64,000 nt of DNA from Streptomyces sp. NBC_01304 (lineage in GTDB: Bacteria; Actinomycetota; Actinomycetes; Streptomycetales; Streptomycetaceae), in assembly GCF_035975855.1 (NCBI RefSeq), contig NZ_CP109055.1:10540001-10604000 (forward strand). Direction: 5' to 3'. Within the stretch, counting starts at the first letter, position 1. Each line of letters opens with the position of its first letter. Positions 1-10,949 of this stretch are shown here, piece by piece. The notes under the pieces were generated by a model, which had not been told where the DNA came from, did not search any database, and was given only the letters and a program-made list of their open reading frames with translations. The position numbers and the translations under genes were made by a program.

Positions 1-1
1 G

Positions 2-3000
2 TTCTGCTTCGGCGCGACCCTCGTCGTCCCCGCACCCGGACCCCTCGTCGGGGACGCCCTCGGCGACTATCTGGAGCAGCGCCGGATCTCCTGCTCCGAC
101 ATGCCGCCCAGCGTGCTCGCCACCCTCCCGGCGCGGCACTTCCCCGCCCTGCGCGTGCTGAGTGTCGGCGGCGAGGCGTGCCCCCCGGCACTGACCGCGC
201 GCTGGGCCGACGGGCGGCGGATGCTGAACCTCTACGGGCCCACCGAGACGACGATCTCGGCGACGGCCAGCGAGCCGCTGTCCGGCACCGACGGGTCCGC
301 GTCCACCTCCATCGGAGCCCCGGTCAGGGGCACCCGAGCGTACGTTCTGGACGAGCGGCTGCGGCTGGTGCCGCGAGGGGTGCCGGGGGAGTTGTACATC
401 GCCGGCTCGGGCGTGGCCCGCGGGTATCTGCGTCGCCCGGGACTGACGGCGGAGCGGTTCGTGGCCGATCCCTTCGGCCCGGCCGGAAGCCGCATGTACC
501 GCACCGGTGACCTGATGCGGTGGCGAGGCGACGGCCAGCTCGAGTTCGTCGGCCGGGTCGACGACCAGGTGAAGATCCGCGGTTTCCGCATCGAACTGGG
601 CGAGATCGAGGCGGTGTTGGGTCGTCACCCGGCCGTGTCGCAGGTCGTGGTCGTGGTGCGCGAGGACGAGCCGGGAGACAAGCGTCTGGTGGCCTATGCG
701 GTCGCTGGAACCGGGAGCGAGGAGGCGGACGCGGACGCCTTGCGTGCCCATGTGGGCGGGCTGCTGCCGGAGTTCATGATTCCGTCCGCATTCGTCATTC
801 TTGACTGCCTGCCGTTGACCACGAACGGCAAGCTGGACCGGCGAGCTCTGCCGGCTCCGGTGTACGAGGCGGAGACGGGCGGACGTGGCGCGCGGACTCC
901 GCAGGAGGAGGTCCTGTGCGGGCTGTTCGCCGAGATTCTGGGCCTGCCCTCGGTCGGAATCGACGACAGCTTCTTCGAGCTCGGCGGGCATTCTCTGCTC
1001 GCCACCCGCGTGGTCAGCCGGATCAGGTCGATCCTGGGTGTCGAGTTGCCGGTGCGGACCTTGTTCGAGGCTCCCACAGTCGCGGCGTTGACGGGTCGGG
1101 TCGCGGAGGCGGAGTCAGGTTCGGCCAGGCCCGCGTTGACGGTGACGGAGCGGCCGGAGCTGATTCCGCTGTCACCCGCACAGAACCGCCTGTGGTTCCT
1201 GAACAAGCTGGAAGAGGCGAGTGCCACCTACAACGTCCCGGTGGCATTCCGGACCACCGGAGACCTGGACGCGGGTGTCCTCGAACAGGCACTGAATGAT
1301 GTAGTGGTACGCCACGAGAGCCTGCGGACGGTCTTCCGGGAGATCGACGGAACCCCGGCGCAGACAGTGCTGGCAGCGGACGCCTTCGACCTGAAGCTGC
1401 ACCACGTCAGCTGTGGTGCAGATCAAATCGATGCGACGCTGCGGACGGCCGGGCAGTATGTCTTCGACCTGTCCGCCGAACTGCCACTGCGAGCAACGCT
1501 GTTCACCGTCAGCGCGAAGGAGCATGTACTGCTGCTGCTCACGCATCACATCGCGAGCGACGGCGCCTCGATGGGGCCGCTCGGACGCGATCTGGAGACC
1601 GCGTTCCGCGCCCGGCTCGAGGGCCGCGCCCCGACGTGGTCCGCGCTCCCGGTGCAGTACGCCGACTACACCCTGTGGCAGCGACAGCTCCTCGGCGCGG
1701 AAGACGACCCCGACTCCCTGGTGAGCAAGCAACTGACGTACTGGAAAGAAGAGTTGAAGGGCAGTCCGGACCGTCTTGAGCTGCCTTTCGACCACCCCCG
1801 GCCGCAGGTGGCCAGCTACCGCGGCGACATGGTTCCGGTCCGGATCGGCCCCGAGCTGCACCGCACGCTCGTCGACCTGGCCCGGGACACGAACACCACG
1901 GTGTTCATGGTGCTCCAGGCCGCTGTCGCCACCCTGCTGAGCCGGTTGGGCGCGGGGTCGGACATCCCGATCGGCACCCCGAGCGCAGGACGCACCGACG
2001 AGGCCCTCGACGATCTGGTCGGTGTCTTCCTCAACACGCTGGTGCTGCGGACCGACACCTCGGGGGACCCGACCTTCCTGGAACTCCTGGAGCAGGTCCG
2101 CAAGACCGCCCTGACCGCCTACATGCACCAGGACGTGCCGTTCGAGCGCGTGGTCGAGGCCGTCAACCCGCCTCGCTCACTGTCCTGGCATCCGCTCTTC
2201 CAGGTCATGGTGGTCCTGCAGAACACCGGTGGATACGAGTTCTCGTTGCCCGGCGTGGTGACGGAGGCCGAGGGGGTGTTCAGCACTCGCACGGCCAAGT
2301 TCGACCTCGGCTTCATCCTCAGCGAGCACTACGAGGCCGACAACCGTCCGGCCGGGTTCGACGGAATGCTGGAGTACAACACCGACGTCTTCGAGAAGGG
2401 CACTGCCGAACGGATGGTGGCCCAGCTGGTGCGGCTGCTGACAGAGCTCAGCACCACTCCCGACCGCCGGATCTGGGAAGCGGAGATCCTGTCGGAGACA
2501 GAGCGCGTGCAGTTGTTGGAGTCGTGGGCCGGCGCGGAGCCCGGCGAGCAGCTCGAGGCTGGTTCGGTGCCGGCGGGCTTCGCGGCTCAGGTGTTGCGTT
2601 CGCCGGGTGCGGTGGCGGTGCGGTGTGCCGGGCGGGAGTTGACGTACCGGGAGTTGGATGAGCGGGCGAATCAACTGGCGCACCGGCTGCTGGATTTGGG
2701 GGTGGGTCCGGAGGCACCGGTTGCGGTGCTGATGGAACGTTCGGTGGACCTGGCCGTCGCCCTGCTCGCAGTGCTCAAGGCCGGGGCGTTCTACCTGCCG
2801 CTGCACAGTGGTTATCCGTTGGAGCGCATGCAGTGGATCGTGGATGAGACGTCCGCGCCGGTCCTGCTGACCGACCGGGTGATGCGTGAGCGTGGTCTGC
2901 CTGTTGCTCCTGTGGTGGTGGCGGTCGACGAGGACGAGGAGCTGGCCGGGTTCCCGGTCGGAGACCCCGGGGTGGAGAGCCGTCCGGAGCAACTCGCGTA

Positions 3001-5083
3001 CGTGATGTATACGTCGGGTTCGACGGGTCGTCCGAAGGGTGTGGCGGTCACCCATCGCGACATCCTTGATCTGGTCGTGGACGGCATGTTCGGGGCGGGT
3101 GCGCATGAGCGGGTGCTGCTGCTGGCCTCGTACGCCTTCGACCCCTCGACGTACGCCTTCTGGGTGCCGCTGTTGCACGGTGGGCGCACCGTCATCACAC
3201 CGGAGGGCGAGTTGGGGGTCGCCGAACTGGCCCAGCTGATCGTGGAGGAGGAGATCACTGGTCTGGACATCACCGCGGGCTTGTTCCGGGTGATGGCCGA
3301 GGAGGACCCGGGTTGCTTCGCGAACGTACGAGAGGTGATCACCGGCGGTGACCTGATATCCCCGACCGCGGTACGCCGGGTTCTTGAGCACTGCCCGGAC
3401 ACGGTGGTGCGCTGCGCCTACGGTCCGACCGAGACCACCCTGTTCGCCACTCAGTCCCCGTGGCGGGCTGCTGACGAGGTGCCGGCGCCGGTGCCGGTCG
3501 GGCGTCCGCTGGACGGCATGCGCGCCTACATCTTGGACGGCAATCTGCGGCTGGTTCCGGCAGGTGTAGCCGGGGAGTTGTATCTGGCGGGTGCGGGCTT
3601 GGCGCGGGGGTATTTCGGGCGTGCGGATCTGACGGCGGAGCGGTTCGTGGCCGATCCGTTCGGACCGGCCAGCAGCCGCATGTACCGCACCGGCGACCTG
3701 GCCCGCTGGTCCGACAAGGGCCTGCTGGAATTCGTCGGCCGAGCCGACAGCCAGGTGAAGATCCGCGGCTTCCGCATCGAACTCGGTGAGGTCGAAGCGG
3801 TGTTGAGCCGCTTCCCGGGGCTCACCCAGGTCGCGGTCATGGCCCGCGAGGACCAGCCCGGCGACAAACGCCTGGTCGGCTACGTGGTTGCCGAGCCCGA
3901 CAACGAAACCCTGGACATGGAGGCTCTGCGCGAGCACGCGGCGGGTCTGCTGCCGGAGTACATGGTTCCCTCCGCGTTCGTGGTCCTCGACCAGCTCCCG
4001 CTGACCGCCAACAACAAGGTCGACCAACGGGCTCTGCCCGCCCCCGACCTGCCGGCGACGGCCGGTACCGGACGCGGCCCGCGGAACCCACGGGAGGAGA
4101 TCCTGTGCGGCCTGTTCGCCGAGGTCCTGAACGTGCCCACGGTCGGCATCGACGACAACTTCTTCGTGCTCGGCGGCCACTCCACCCTCGCCATCCGCCT
4201 GGCCAGCCGCATCCGCTCGACCCTGAACGTCGAACTTCCGGTACGCACCCTCTTCGAGGCCCCCACCATCGCCACCCTCGTCCGGCAGTTGGACCAGACG
4301 CCGGGAAGCAATTCCGGGGACTCGCTGGGAGTCCTGCTCCCTCTGCGCACCGAAGGGGAGCTCGACCCGCTGTTCTGCATCCATCCGGCGATCGGGCTCA
4401 GTTGGGCGTACTCCGGCCTCCTGCGTCATCTGGACCGTCAGCAGCCGCTTTACGGCCTTCAGGCCCGCAGGTTCAGCGAACCGGACGCCGCGGCGCCCGG
4501 GCTGGAGGAGATGGTCGAGGACTACCTGAACGAGATCCGAACAGTTCAGCCTTCCGGTCCCTACTCCCTCCTGGGCTGGTCCTTCGGGGGCATCGTGGCG
4601 CACGCCGTCGCCGTCCGCCTGCAGGAGGAAGGCGAGGAAGTCGCTCTGCTCGCCATGATGGACAGTTACCTGCCCACTGACGGCTGGGAGAGCGAGCGGT
4701 TGTCGTACGACAGCCCGGAGGTACTGAGTGCCATCGCCGAATCCATCGGACATGACCCGACATCGCCTGAAAGTCCTCTCGCCGGGCTTGGCGTGGATGA
4801 GCACTCGGCCCTCGTCAAAGTCTTCGTGGACATCGCCAACTTGAGCGATCACATCAATGTCGGCAACTTCATGGGCGACATACTCTTCTTTGCCGCGACT
4901 GCGGACAAGGAGGGCAGTGAACTCGCCCCCGACGTCTGGTCTCCGCATACGAGTGGACGCGTTGAAGTACACGCCATCGATTGCGTGCACGGGGCGATGA
5001 CCGAGTCCCGCCCGCTGTCCGAAATAGGACAGACACTGGCTGCAAGGTTGGCCGGTGGCGCGGGAAAACAGAGCAAGGGGTGA
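2..5083 (+). CDS. Non-ribosomal peptide synthetase, terminal part (A-PCP-C-A-PCP-TE), 5' end outside window
   Basis: The reading frame is open from base 2, so the gene begins upstream. Domains in order are: the back half of an adenylation domain (YGPTETT near 232, NGKLD near 824), a carrier protein (GGHS, phosphopantetheine serine at 992-994), a condensation domain (HHIASDG at 1544-1564, from about 1150), and a complete adenylation domain ([11 protein letters not shown] near 3005, FDPST core with the amino-binding Asp near 3137). These are followed by a second carrier protein (serine 4181-4183) and a thioesterase (GWSFGG, serine 4580-4582; likely His 4988-4990). The final thioesterase marks the last module, which releases the peptide. 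The second A domain has NNK where NGK is usual near its catalytic lysine. No epimerase or methyltransferase domain is present. Substrates cannot be assigned with confidence. Confidence 0.96.
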   Translation, partial: FCFGATLVVPAPGPLVGDALGDYLEQRRISCSDMPPSVLATLPARHFPALRVLSVGGEACPPALTARWADGRRMLNLYGPTETTISATASEPLSGTDGSASTSIGAPVRGTRAYVLDERLRLVPRGVPGELYIAGSGVARGYLRRPGLTAERFVADPFGPAGSRMYRTGDLMRWRGDGQLEFVGRVDDQVKIRGFRIELGEIEAVLGRHPAVSQVVVVVREDEPGDKRLVAYAVAGTGSEEADADALRAHVGGLLPEFMIPSAFVILDCLPLTTNGKLDRRALPAPVYEAETGGRGARTPQEEVLCGLFAEILGLPSVGIDDSFFELGGHSLLATRVVSRIRSILGVELPVRTLFEAPTVAALTGRVAEAESGSARPALTVTERPELIPLSPAQNRLWFLNKLEEASATYNVPVAFRTTGDLDAGVLEQALNDVVVRHESLRTVFREIDGTPAQTVLAADAFDLKLHHVSCGADQIDATLRTAGQYVFDLSAELPLRATLFTVSAKEHVLLLLTHHIASDGASMGPLGRDLETAFRARLEGRAPTWSALPVQYADYTLWQRQLLGAEDDPDSLVSKQLTYWKEELKGSPDRLELPFDHPRPQVASYRGDMVPVRIGPELHRTLVDLARDTNTTVFMVLQAAVATLLSRLGAGSDIPIGTPSAGRTDEALDDLVGVFLNTLVLRTDTSGDPTFLELLEQVRKTALTAYMHQDVPFERVVEAVNPPRSLSWHPLFQVMVVLQNTGGYEFSLPGVVTEAEGVFSTRTAKFDLGFILSEHYEADNRPAGFDGMLEYNTDVFEKGTAERMVAQLVRLLTELSTTPDRRIWEAEILSETERVQLLESWAGAEPGEQLEAGSVPAGFAAQVLRSPGAVAVRCAGRELTYRELDERANQLAHRLLDLGVGPEAPVAVLMERSVDLAVALLAVLKAGAFYLPLHSGYPLERMQWIVDETSAPVLLTDRVMRERGLPVAPVVVAVDEDEELAGFPVGDPGVESRPEQLAYVMYTSGSTGRPKGVAVTHRDILDLVVDGMFGAGAHERVLLLASYAFDPSTYAFWVPLLHGGRTVITPEGELGVAELAQLIVEEEITGLDITAGLFRVMAEEDPGCFANVREVITGGDLISPTAVRRVLEHCPDTVVRCAYGPTETTLFATQSPWRAADEVPAPVPVGRPLDGMRAYILDGNLRLVPAGVAGELYLAGAGLARGYFGRADLTAERFVADPFGPASSRMYRTGDLARWSDKGLLEFVGRADSQVKIRGFRIELGEVEAVLSRFPGLTQVAVMAREDQPGDKRLVGYVVAEPDNETLDMEALREHAAGLLPEYMVPSAFVVLDQLPLTANNKVDQRALPAPDLPATAGTGRGPRNPREEILCGLFAEVLNVPTVGIDDNFFVLGGHSTLAIRLASRIRSTLNVELPVRTLFEAPTIATLVRQLDQTPGSNSGDSLGVLLPLRTEGELDPLFCIHPAIGLSWAYSGLLRHLDRQQPLYGLQARRFSEPDAAAPGLEEMVEDYLNEIRTVQPSGPYSLLGWSFGGIVAHAVAVRLQEEGEEVALLAMMDSYLPTDGWESERLSYDSPEVLSAIAESIGHDPTSPESPLAGLGVDEHSALVKVFVDIANLSDHINVGNFMGDILFFAATADKEGSELAPDVWSPHTSGRVEVHAIDCVHGAMTESRPLSEIGQTLAARLAGGAGKQSKG

Positions 5084-5158
5084 CTCTTCCCTTCCCCCGT
5101 CCGGGGTGCTCTCTCTGTCTCACGGCAGCAATCCAACAATCCATTTCCAGGAGAACCG

Positions 5159-6442
5159 TTGACAGTCACCAGCGAAGAGAAGGCGACCCAGCCGCAATTG
5201 GGCAGCAACTTCAACAAGGTATGGGTGGCCATGATCGCCTCGTCCTTGGGCGATGGTGTTCAGCTGGCTGCGCTGCCCCTGCTGGCGGTCCAACTCACCA
5301 GTGATCCCTTGCTCATTGGTGCGGTCGGCGCCATCGGAACCTTGCCATGGTTCCTGTTCGGCCTGCCGGCCGGAGCGCTGGTGGACCGGTGGGACCGGAG
5401 AAAGGTGATGCTCCGTGCGGACCTCGTCCGGTTCGTCGTCATCGCCCTGCTCACGGTCGCCGTACTGACCGATCACGCAAGCATCTTCCTGCTGATAGTG
5501 GCGGGATTCGCGCTGGGCTGCGGAGATATCTTCTTCGACATCTCCGCGCAGGCCGTCTTGCCGGTGGTCGCCTCCGGGGAACAAGCGCTCATTCGGGCCA
5601 ACGGCCGGATCTCCGCGGCTCAGATCAATGGCGAACAGCTCGCAGGACCCTCGCTCGGCGGTGTGCTCTTCTCCCTGTCACACTCTCTGCCGTTTCTGGG
5701 GAACGCGATCTCCTTCTTGATCAGCGCATTCTTCGTCGGTTCCCTGAAGGGTGACTTCGGGAACGCCCCGACCGCCGAGCCGACCCGCAGAAGCCTGCGC
5801 GCCGAGGTCGCCGAAGGGCTGCGCTGGCTGCTGAAGCATCGAGTACTACGAGCGCTGTCCGCCACCGCAGCCGTCGGCAATCTCGTCCTCACCGCCAAAA
5901 TGGCGCTGCTGGTCCTGCTGGCCAAGGACCAACTCGGCCTCGGTGAGATCGGCTACGGCCTGCTGCTGAGCTCGACCGCGGTCGGTGCCTTCGTCGGCAG
6001 TTTTGTGGCCTCTTCGATCTCCAAGAAGCTCCAAGTGGGCAGCATGCGATTCCTCGGCCTGATCGTCGAAGGACTGGCGGTCGTCGGACTCGGCCTGACC
6101 GAGAACCCCTGGGTCGCCGGCGGAATGATGGCCATCGTCGGATTCTCGATGAGTGTCAATATCGTCGTCGTCGGAGCACTGCGGCAGCGTCTCGCACCGC
6201 CGGAAATTCGTGGACGAGTGCTCTCTGCCAGCCGGTTGATCTCGCTCGTGGGTGCACCGTTCGGAGGTGTTCTCGGCGGCTACCTCGCGAGTGAGTTCAC
6301 TCTGCGGACGCCGTTCATCATGGGCGGCCTCCTGATGGTCCTGGTGGCCCTGGTCAGCCTGCCCGCCCTGAGCAACCGCTCCATTCGAGAAGCGACGGAA
6401 GAAGCTTCCGTCACGCCGTCGAACCAGGACGCGTCGAAGTAG
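5159..6442 (+). CDS. MFS transporter, probable peptide exporter
   Basis: The 427-residue protein has about 12 hydrophobic helices and the MFS loop motif (GALVDRWDRRKVM) between helices 2 and 3. It resembles the MFS_3/EntS-like group that exports siderophores and peptides. The start is TTG, chosen because AGGAG lies five bases upstream and no ATG or GTG fits. It begins 75 bases after the NRPS stop and reads the same way, so co-transcription and a role in exporting the NRPS product, or in self-resistance, are likely. The substrate is inferred from context only. Confidence 0.88.
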   Translation: MTVTSEEKATQPQLGSNFNKVWVAMIASSLGDGVQLAALPLLAVQLTSDPLLIGAVGAIGTLPWFLFGLPAGALVDRWDRRKVMLRADLVRFVVIALLTVAVLTDHASIFLLIVAGFALGCGDIFFDISAQAVLPVVASGEQALIRANGRISAAQINGEQLAGPSLGGVLFSLSHSLPFLGNAISFLISAFFVGSLKGDFGNAPTAEPTRRSLRAEVAEGLRWLLKHRVLRALSATAAVGNLVLTAKMALLVLLAKDQLGLGEIGYGLLLSSTAVGAFVGSFVASSISKKLQVGSMRFLGLIVEGLAVVGLGLTENPWVAGGMMAIVGFSMSVNIVVVGALRQRLAPPEIRGRVLSASRLISLVGAPFGGVLGGYLASEFTLRTPFIMGGLLMVLVALVSLPALSNRSIREATEEASVTPSNQDASK

Positions 6443-6480
6443 TCGCGGGGTCGCTGTTTCTCCTAGGCAAGCGAGGTTGC

Positions 6481-7821
6481 ATGAACGACAGTGGAGCGGC
6501 ACTCCTGGCCGCCGACCTGAGCACGGATCGACTGCATTCATCGCTCCGGGATCCGGCGCTCGCCTCCATGAACTTCTTGAACGAGGTGGCCGGCCGATTC
6601 CCGGAGGCCATTTCGCTCGCCGCCGGCCGGCCCAGCGAAGACTTCTTCGACGTCGACGATCTTCCCCGATATCTGCAGATCTTCTGCGACTACCTGGCCG
6701 CCGAGAAGGGTGCGGACACAGAACTCGTACGCCGCACCCTGTTCCAGTACGGCCGGACCAAGGGCATCATCCACGAGCTGCTAGCCCGGCATCTCGCCTG
6801 CGACGAGGGCATCGACGTCGACCCGGAGTCGATCGTCGTCACGGTCGGCTGTCAGGAGGCGATGTTCCTGGTGCTCCGGGCGCTTCGCACGGACGAGCGT
6901 GACGTCCTGCTGACGGCCTCGCCGTGCTACGTCGGACTGACCGGTGCCGCGAGGCTGGTGGACATGCCCCTCTGGCCGGTGCGGGAGAACGAGGACGGCA
7001 TTGACCTCGACCACCTGGTCGAGCAGATCGAGGCGGTGCGCGCCGCGGGGAAGCGGCCGCGGGCCTTCTATCTCGTCCCGGACTTCGCCAACCCCTCCGG
7101 CGCGAGCATCGGCCTGGAGGCCAGGCAGAAATTGCTTGCCATCGCGGCCGAGCACGATCTGCTGATTCTTGAGGACAATCCATACGGTTTGTTCCAGGCC
7201 GGAGACGGTCAGCGCTTGCCCACACTCAAGGCCCTCGACACGTCGCGGCGGGTGATCTATCTCGGCTCGCTCGCAAAGACCTGTTTCCCCGGAGCCAGGA
7301 TCGGCTTTGTCGTCGCGAATCAGCGCGTGGCCCGTGCGGAGGGAGATTTGACGCTTTTCGCGGACGAACTGTCCAAGATCAAAAGCATGCTCACCGTGAA
7401 CACCTCGCCCGTGGCCCAGGCCGTAGCGGGGGGCAAGCTGCTGGAGCATGACTGCAGTCTGGTCAAGGCAAATGTGCGAGAAACGCAGCTCTACAGCCGA
7501 AATCTGCGACTACTGCTGGAGGGGCTGGAGCGACGGTTTCCGCGAGGCGAGAACCACCAGGTCTCATGGAATGCGCCCGGCGGTGGATTCTTCGCGGTAG
7601 TCAATGTTCCGTTCATTGCCGATGACGCCGCACTGGAATATGGGGCCAGTAAGTACGGCGTTCTGTGGACGCCCATGAGTCACTTCTACGACGGCCGTGG
7701 CGGCGAGAACCAGCTACGCCTTTCGGTGAGCGTGGTGTCGCCGGCTGAGATTGAAGCAGGACTGGATCGCCTGGCGATGCTGATCGCCGACCTTTCCGGC
7801 AAGGAAAAATCTACGCAGTAG
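6481..7821 (+). CDS. PLP-dependent aminotransferase, (di)hydroxyphenylglycine transaminase-like
   Basis: The 446-residue fold-type I aminotransferase has the PLP lysine in SLAKT (K266) and the PLP-binding region around PDFANPSG and EDNPYG. The N-terminal part (MNFLNEVAGRFPEAISLA, then LFQYGRTKG and VVTVGCQEAM) reads like the HpgT/PglE group, which aminates arylglyoxylates to phenylglycine-type amino acids in NRPS pathways. That resemblance is from memory and not searched. Another 2-aminoadipate-type transaminase remains possible. It starts 38 bases after the MFS gene and 29 before the P450, so it belongs to the NRPS operon and probably supplies or modifies a building block. Confidence 0.8.
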   Translation: MNDSGAALLAADLSTDRLHSSLRDPALASMNFLNEVAGRFPEAISLAAGRPSEDFFDVDDLPRYLQIFCDYLAAEKGADTELVRRTLFQYGRTKGIIHELLARHLACDEGIDVDPESIVVTVGCQEAMFLVLRALRTDERDVLLTASPCYVGLTGAARLVDMPLWPVRENEDGIDLDHLVEQIEAVRAAGKRPRAFYLVPDFANPSGASIGLEARQKLLAIAAEHDLLILEDNPYGLFQAGDGQRLPTLKALDTSRRVIYLGSLAKTCFPGARIGFVVANQRVARAEGDLTLFADELSKIKSMLTVNTSPVAQAVAGGKLLEHDCSLVKANVRETQLYSRNLRLLLEGLERRFPRGENHQVSWNAPGGGFFAVVNVPFIADDAALEYGASKYGVLWTPMSHFYDGRGGENQLRLSVSVVSPAEIEAGLDRLAMLIADLSGKEKSTQ

Positions 7822-7850
7822 TCACCTATTCTGAAGGCCAGGAGATTTCC

Positions 7851-9092
7851 ATGCCGAACAAGGGCATATTCGCTGACGATCTCAACAGCGTGGACCTGAC
7901 GGACCCGAACACCTTCCTGCGTACTGACATGGAAGATTTCTGGCAGCGTGTGCGAGCCGAGCAGCCCGTATACCTGCATCCGACCACGGACCGCGGGTCC
8001 GAATTCTGGGCGGTGTCCCGGTACTCGGACGCCATGGCCGTTCTGCAGGACGCCGAGCGATTCAGCTCGCAGCCCGGGAACATGATGTCCTCGCTGCACA
8101 AGCCCGGAGGGGACCCGGCGGCCGGCAAGATCCTGGCGCTCACCGATGCACCGCGCCACAACGCCATGCGGACGATCCTGCTGAAGGCGTTCAGTCCCCG
8201 GATCCGCCAAGAAGTGACGGACAAACTGCAACAGAGGGTCGACCGTGCCCTCGGCCCCGCCGTCGGTGCAGGGACCTTCGACTTCGCCAAGGAGGTCGCG
8301 GAGGTCATCCCCATGGGGATGATCTGTGACCTGCTTGGCTTTCCGTCGGAGGATCACAAGTACGTGCTCGACCTGAGTCGGGAGGCGGTCAGCGCGGACG
8401 ACGAGGGGCAGACCGAGGAGGACGTCTGGCTCTCTCGCAACGAACTCCTCATCTATTGCCAGGAGATCATCGAGGCCCGCCGCGAAGATCCGCAGGACGA
8501 CTTGATCAGCGCCATGGCCACCTGCCGGATCAACGGTGAGCCGATGACCGACGACGAAGTGGTCCTCAACTGCTACGGGTTCATCCTCGCGGGAGATCAC
8601 ACCAGCCGCCTGGCCATGGTCGGCGCCGTACTCGCCTTCTCCCAGCACCCCGATCAGTGGCTGGCGTTGAAGGAAGGGCGTGTTTCGATGGCGAGCGCGG
8701 TCGAGGAGATCGTGCGCTGGACCACGCCGGCGATGCACATCGGTCGTACCGCGACAGCCGAAGTCACCATCGGCGGCCAGACGATCCGCGAAGGTGACCA
8801 CGTCATCCTCTGGAGCACTTCCGCGAACCGCGATGAAAGCGTCTTCTCGGACCCGCACCGTTTTGACCTGGCAAGGACTCCCAACAAGCACCTGGGCTTC
8901 GGCTACGGGCCCCACTTCTGCTTCGGGTCATACCTCGGGCGAGCCGAAATCACTGCCGTACTGAAGATCCTCATGAGCAGGGTCGATCAGATCGAGCTCA
9001 CGGGTGACCCCAAGGCGCTCTACTCGACGTTCCTCCGCGGATACAGCAGCCTGCCGGTCTCCCTGAGCCCCAGCCGAGTCGCTGCGGAATAG
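7851..9092 (+). CDS. Cytochrome P450, probable tailoring enzyme of the NRPS pathway
   Basis: The 413-residue protein has the heme ligand motif FGYGPHFCFG (Cys357) and the K-helix EEIVRW. The I helix reads AGDHTS, where the usual acid before the conserved Thr is His. CAGGAG lies upstream of the ATG. It is last in the run NRPS-MFS-aminotransferase-P450. Such P450s commonly hydroxylate a carrier-bound amino acid or cross-link the peptide, but the reaction here is unknown. Redox partners are not encoded nearby. Confidence 0.92.
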   Translation: MPNKGIFADDLNSVDLTDPNTFLRTDMEDFWQRVRAEQPVYLHPTTDRGSEFWAVSRYSDAMAVLQDAERFSSQPGNMMSSLHKPGGDPAAGKILALTDAPRHNAMRTILLKAFSPRIRQEVTDKLQQRVDRALGPAVGAGTFDFAKEVAEVIPMGMICDLLGFPSEDHKYVLDLSREAVSADDEGQTEEDVWLSRNELLIYCQEIIEARREDPQDDLISAMATCRINGEPMTDDEVVLNCYGFILAGDHTSRLAMVGAVLAFSQHPDQWLALKEGRVSMASAVEEIVRWTTPAMHIGRTATAEVTIGGQTIREGDHVILWSTSANRDESVFSDPHRFDLARTPNKHLGFGYGPHFCFGSYLGRAEITAVLKILMSRVDQIELTGDPKALYSTFLRGYSSLPVSLSPSRVAAE

Positions 9093-9323
9093 TGGGGTTG
9101 CCGCTCCGGTCGTCACGAGGTCACCGGCTGCCCCGTCCCCGCCTGACCAAGACCGACCGAGCAAGAATTCACGCCCCGACGCACCCTCAGCATCAACCGT
9201 CCACAACAACGTGACAGTGCCGCCCCGACACGTTCGGGCTGATTCCCTATTGTTGCCCAGCGGGCCGGACCGGGTCCGCTGGTCGGCGACGGTGCTCCGC
9301 GCGCCGCGGGAGGGGAGACGGTC

Positions 9324-10196
9324 GTGTGGGGTACCGGGGGCAGCGGTGTCATCCGCCGTGGGGTCGAGGCGACTTGTCTGGGCGACCGGTGGCGGGCGAC
9401 ACGGCCCTGGCCGGTGTCCTGGCGGCCGTATGTGGTGAGTTACGCCGGTTATTGGGACACGGCGATCTCGCCGTACCGGGTCCGGCTGGTTCCGACGGGC
9501 CGGGCCGTCGTGGTGATCAACCTGGCGGAGCCGTTCACCCAGGTCCTCCGCCCGGGCCGGGAGGGCCCCTCCGGTGGTGTGGTCGGGTCGCTGGCCGGGG
9601 GCTTGGAGGACGGGCCCAGGGAACTGGTCCACCCCGGCGGTCAGATGGCGATCCGCCTGGAGCTGACGCCGCTCGGCGCGTACCGGCTGTTCGCGGTGCC
9701 GATGAGCGAGTTGGCCAACCGGGTGGTCGAGCTGGCCGATGTGCTGGGTCCGGGCGCGGGTGAGTTGGTGGAGCGGCTCGCGGCCGCCCCCGACTGGGCG
9801 TCCCGGTTCGACCTGCTGGATGTCGCGTTGTCGGCCCGGTTCGAGCGGGGTCCGGTGCCGGCGCCCGAGGTGAGCCAGGCATGGCGGCTGCTGTCGGGCG
9901 CGGGCGGGGCGGTCCCGATCGCCCGGGTCGCTGCCGAGGTGGGCTGGAGCCAGGGCCATCTGGTGCGCCGGTTCACCGAACAGGTCGGCCTGACGCCCAA
10001 GATGTCCGCGCGGGTGCTGCGATTCCACCGGGCCGTGGGGCTGTTGACGTGCGGGGGAGTGGACCCCGTCGAGGTGTCGGCCGCCTGCGGCTTCTACGAC
10101 CAGGCCCACCTCAACCGCGAGTTCCGCGCGCTTGCCGGGACCACCCCTGGGCGCGTGGCGGGTGCACGGGTGGCGGAGGGAGCCCTCGCGCACTGA
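9324..10196 (+). CDS. AraC-family transcriptional regulator
   Basis: The 290-residue protein has an N-terminal ligand domain of the DUF6597 type, often fused to AraC helices. The C-terminal double helix-turn-helix includes RVAAEVGWSQGHLVRRF and VSAACGFYDQAHLNREF. The start is GTG, supported by GGGAGGGGAGA a few bases upstream. A 231-base gap separates it from the P450, and no terminator was obvious there. It may or may not regulate the peptide locus. Nothing in the sequence identifies its targets. Confidence 0.85.
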   Translation: MWGTGGSGVIRRGVEATCLGDRWRATRPWPVSWRPYVVSYAGYWDTAISPYRVRLVPTGRAVVVINLAEPFTQVLRPGREGPSGGVVGSLAGGLEDGPRELVHPGGQMAIRLELTPLGAYRLFAVPMSELANRVVELADVLGPGAGELVERLAAAPDWASRFDLLDVALSARFERGPVPAPEVSQAWRLLSGAGGAVPIARVAAEVGWSQGHLVRRFTEQVGLTPKMSARVLRFHRAVGLLTCGGVDPVEVSAACGFYDQAHLNREFRALAGTTPGRVAGARVAEGALAH

Positions 10197-10334
10197 GCGG
10201 CGAGGTGAAATTTATCCAAGCCAGGTGGTGGGCGCGTCGCTATCGTCCCCGGCAGTGATCTTGGACGTACGGGCAGTGGCGGCGCCTTGGCCCGACGCCC
10301 GGGTTCAACAGTGTCGAGTCAGGGGGAATCCACG

Positions 10335-10883
10335 ATGTCGTACCCGAATTCCACTGCGGGCGCCCGGCCCGCGCGCCGTCGCGGGCGCTGGGAGCGCTAC
10401 AAGGTCACGCGTCCGTTCTCGGGCCAGGACCTGGCGGGCCTGTGGGGCGCGATCATCGGAGTGGTGGCTCTGGCCGTGCTGCTGGGGTGGGCGCTCGACA
10501 TGAAGGGCGGCGTGGTGATCGTCGCCGCGATCCCGTTCATCTCGCAGTGGTTCGACTCCCGACGCATCCTGTTCCAGTTCGACGCCGCCGGGGTGCGGGT
10601 CGGCAATGTGATCCTGCCGTGGAACGGCGTCACCCAGTTCGTGGTCGCAACCCCCCAAGGAAGTGAACAGGCCCTGATCGGGGCGCGGTTGCGGCCCGGC
10701 GCGATGCTGCCGGCCGGCGCGCAGGTCCAGCCGCAGCACCCGGCCATGTCGGCCCCGCTGTATGTGTCGGTCCAGCGGCACAAGTTCGAGCTGGGCACGA
10801 TGGTGACCAAGGCGCGCAAGTACGCCCCGGCGCACATCCAGGTCGTGGTGGCCGAGCCTTCCGGGGAGCGCGTCGCGTCCTAG
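10335..10883 (+). CDS. Hypothetical membrane protein with PH-like C-terminal region
   Basis: The 182-residue protein has two adjacent hydrophobic helices (around residues 35-70), followed by a soluble beta-rich stretch that begins with FDSRRILFQFDAAGVRVG. That layout is common in small actinobacterial membrane proteins with a bacterial PH-like domain. The ATG at 10335 is preferred over an upstream TTG because AGGGGGA sits in front of it. A strong hairpin follows the stop. Function unknown. Confidence 0.65.
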   Translation: MSYPNSTAGARPARRRGRWERYKVTRPFSGQDLAGLWGAIIGVVALAVLLGWALDMKGGVVIVAAIPFISQWFDSRRILFQFDAAGVRVGNVILPWNGVTQFVVATPQGSEQALIGARLRPGAMLPAGAQVQPQHPAMSAPLYVSVQRHKFELGTMVTKARKYAPAHIQVVVAEPSGERVAS

Positions 10884-10901
10884 CGTCGGGGGTTCGGGGG
10901 G

Positions 10902-10941
10902 CAGGTCGGGGCCGTACGCATTCGCGTGCGGCCCCGACCTG
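10902..10941. terminator. Bidirectional terminator hairpin
   Basis: Perfect 13-base arms (CAGGTCGGGGCCG at 10902-10914, its complement at 10929-10941) form a GC-rich stem with further pairing inside. It lies between two convergent genes. Confidence 0.8.
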
Positions 10942-10949
10942 TTGGTGGT

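Noticed and set aside
2177..4990. A 937-codon minus-strand open frame under the NRPS, plus similar long ORFs at 26092-27075 and 34566-36443
   Set aside because: They lie antisense to genes with intact motifs. Their composition (His/Arg/Gln/Gly-rich) is that of shadow frames in high-GC DNA.
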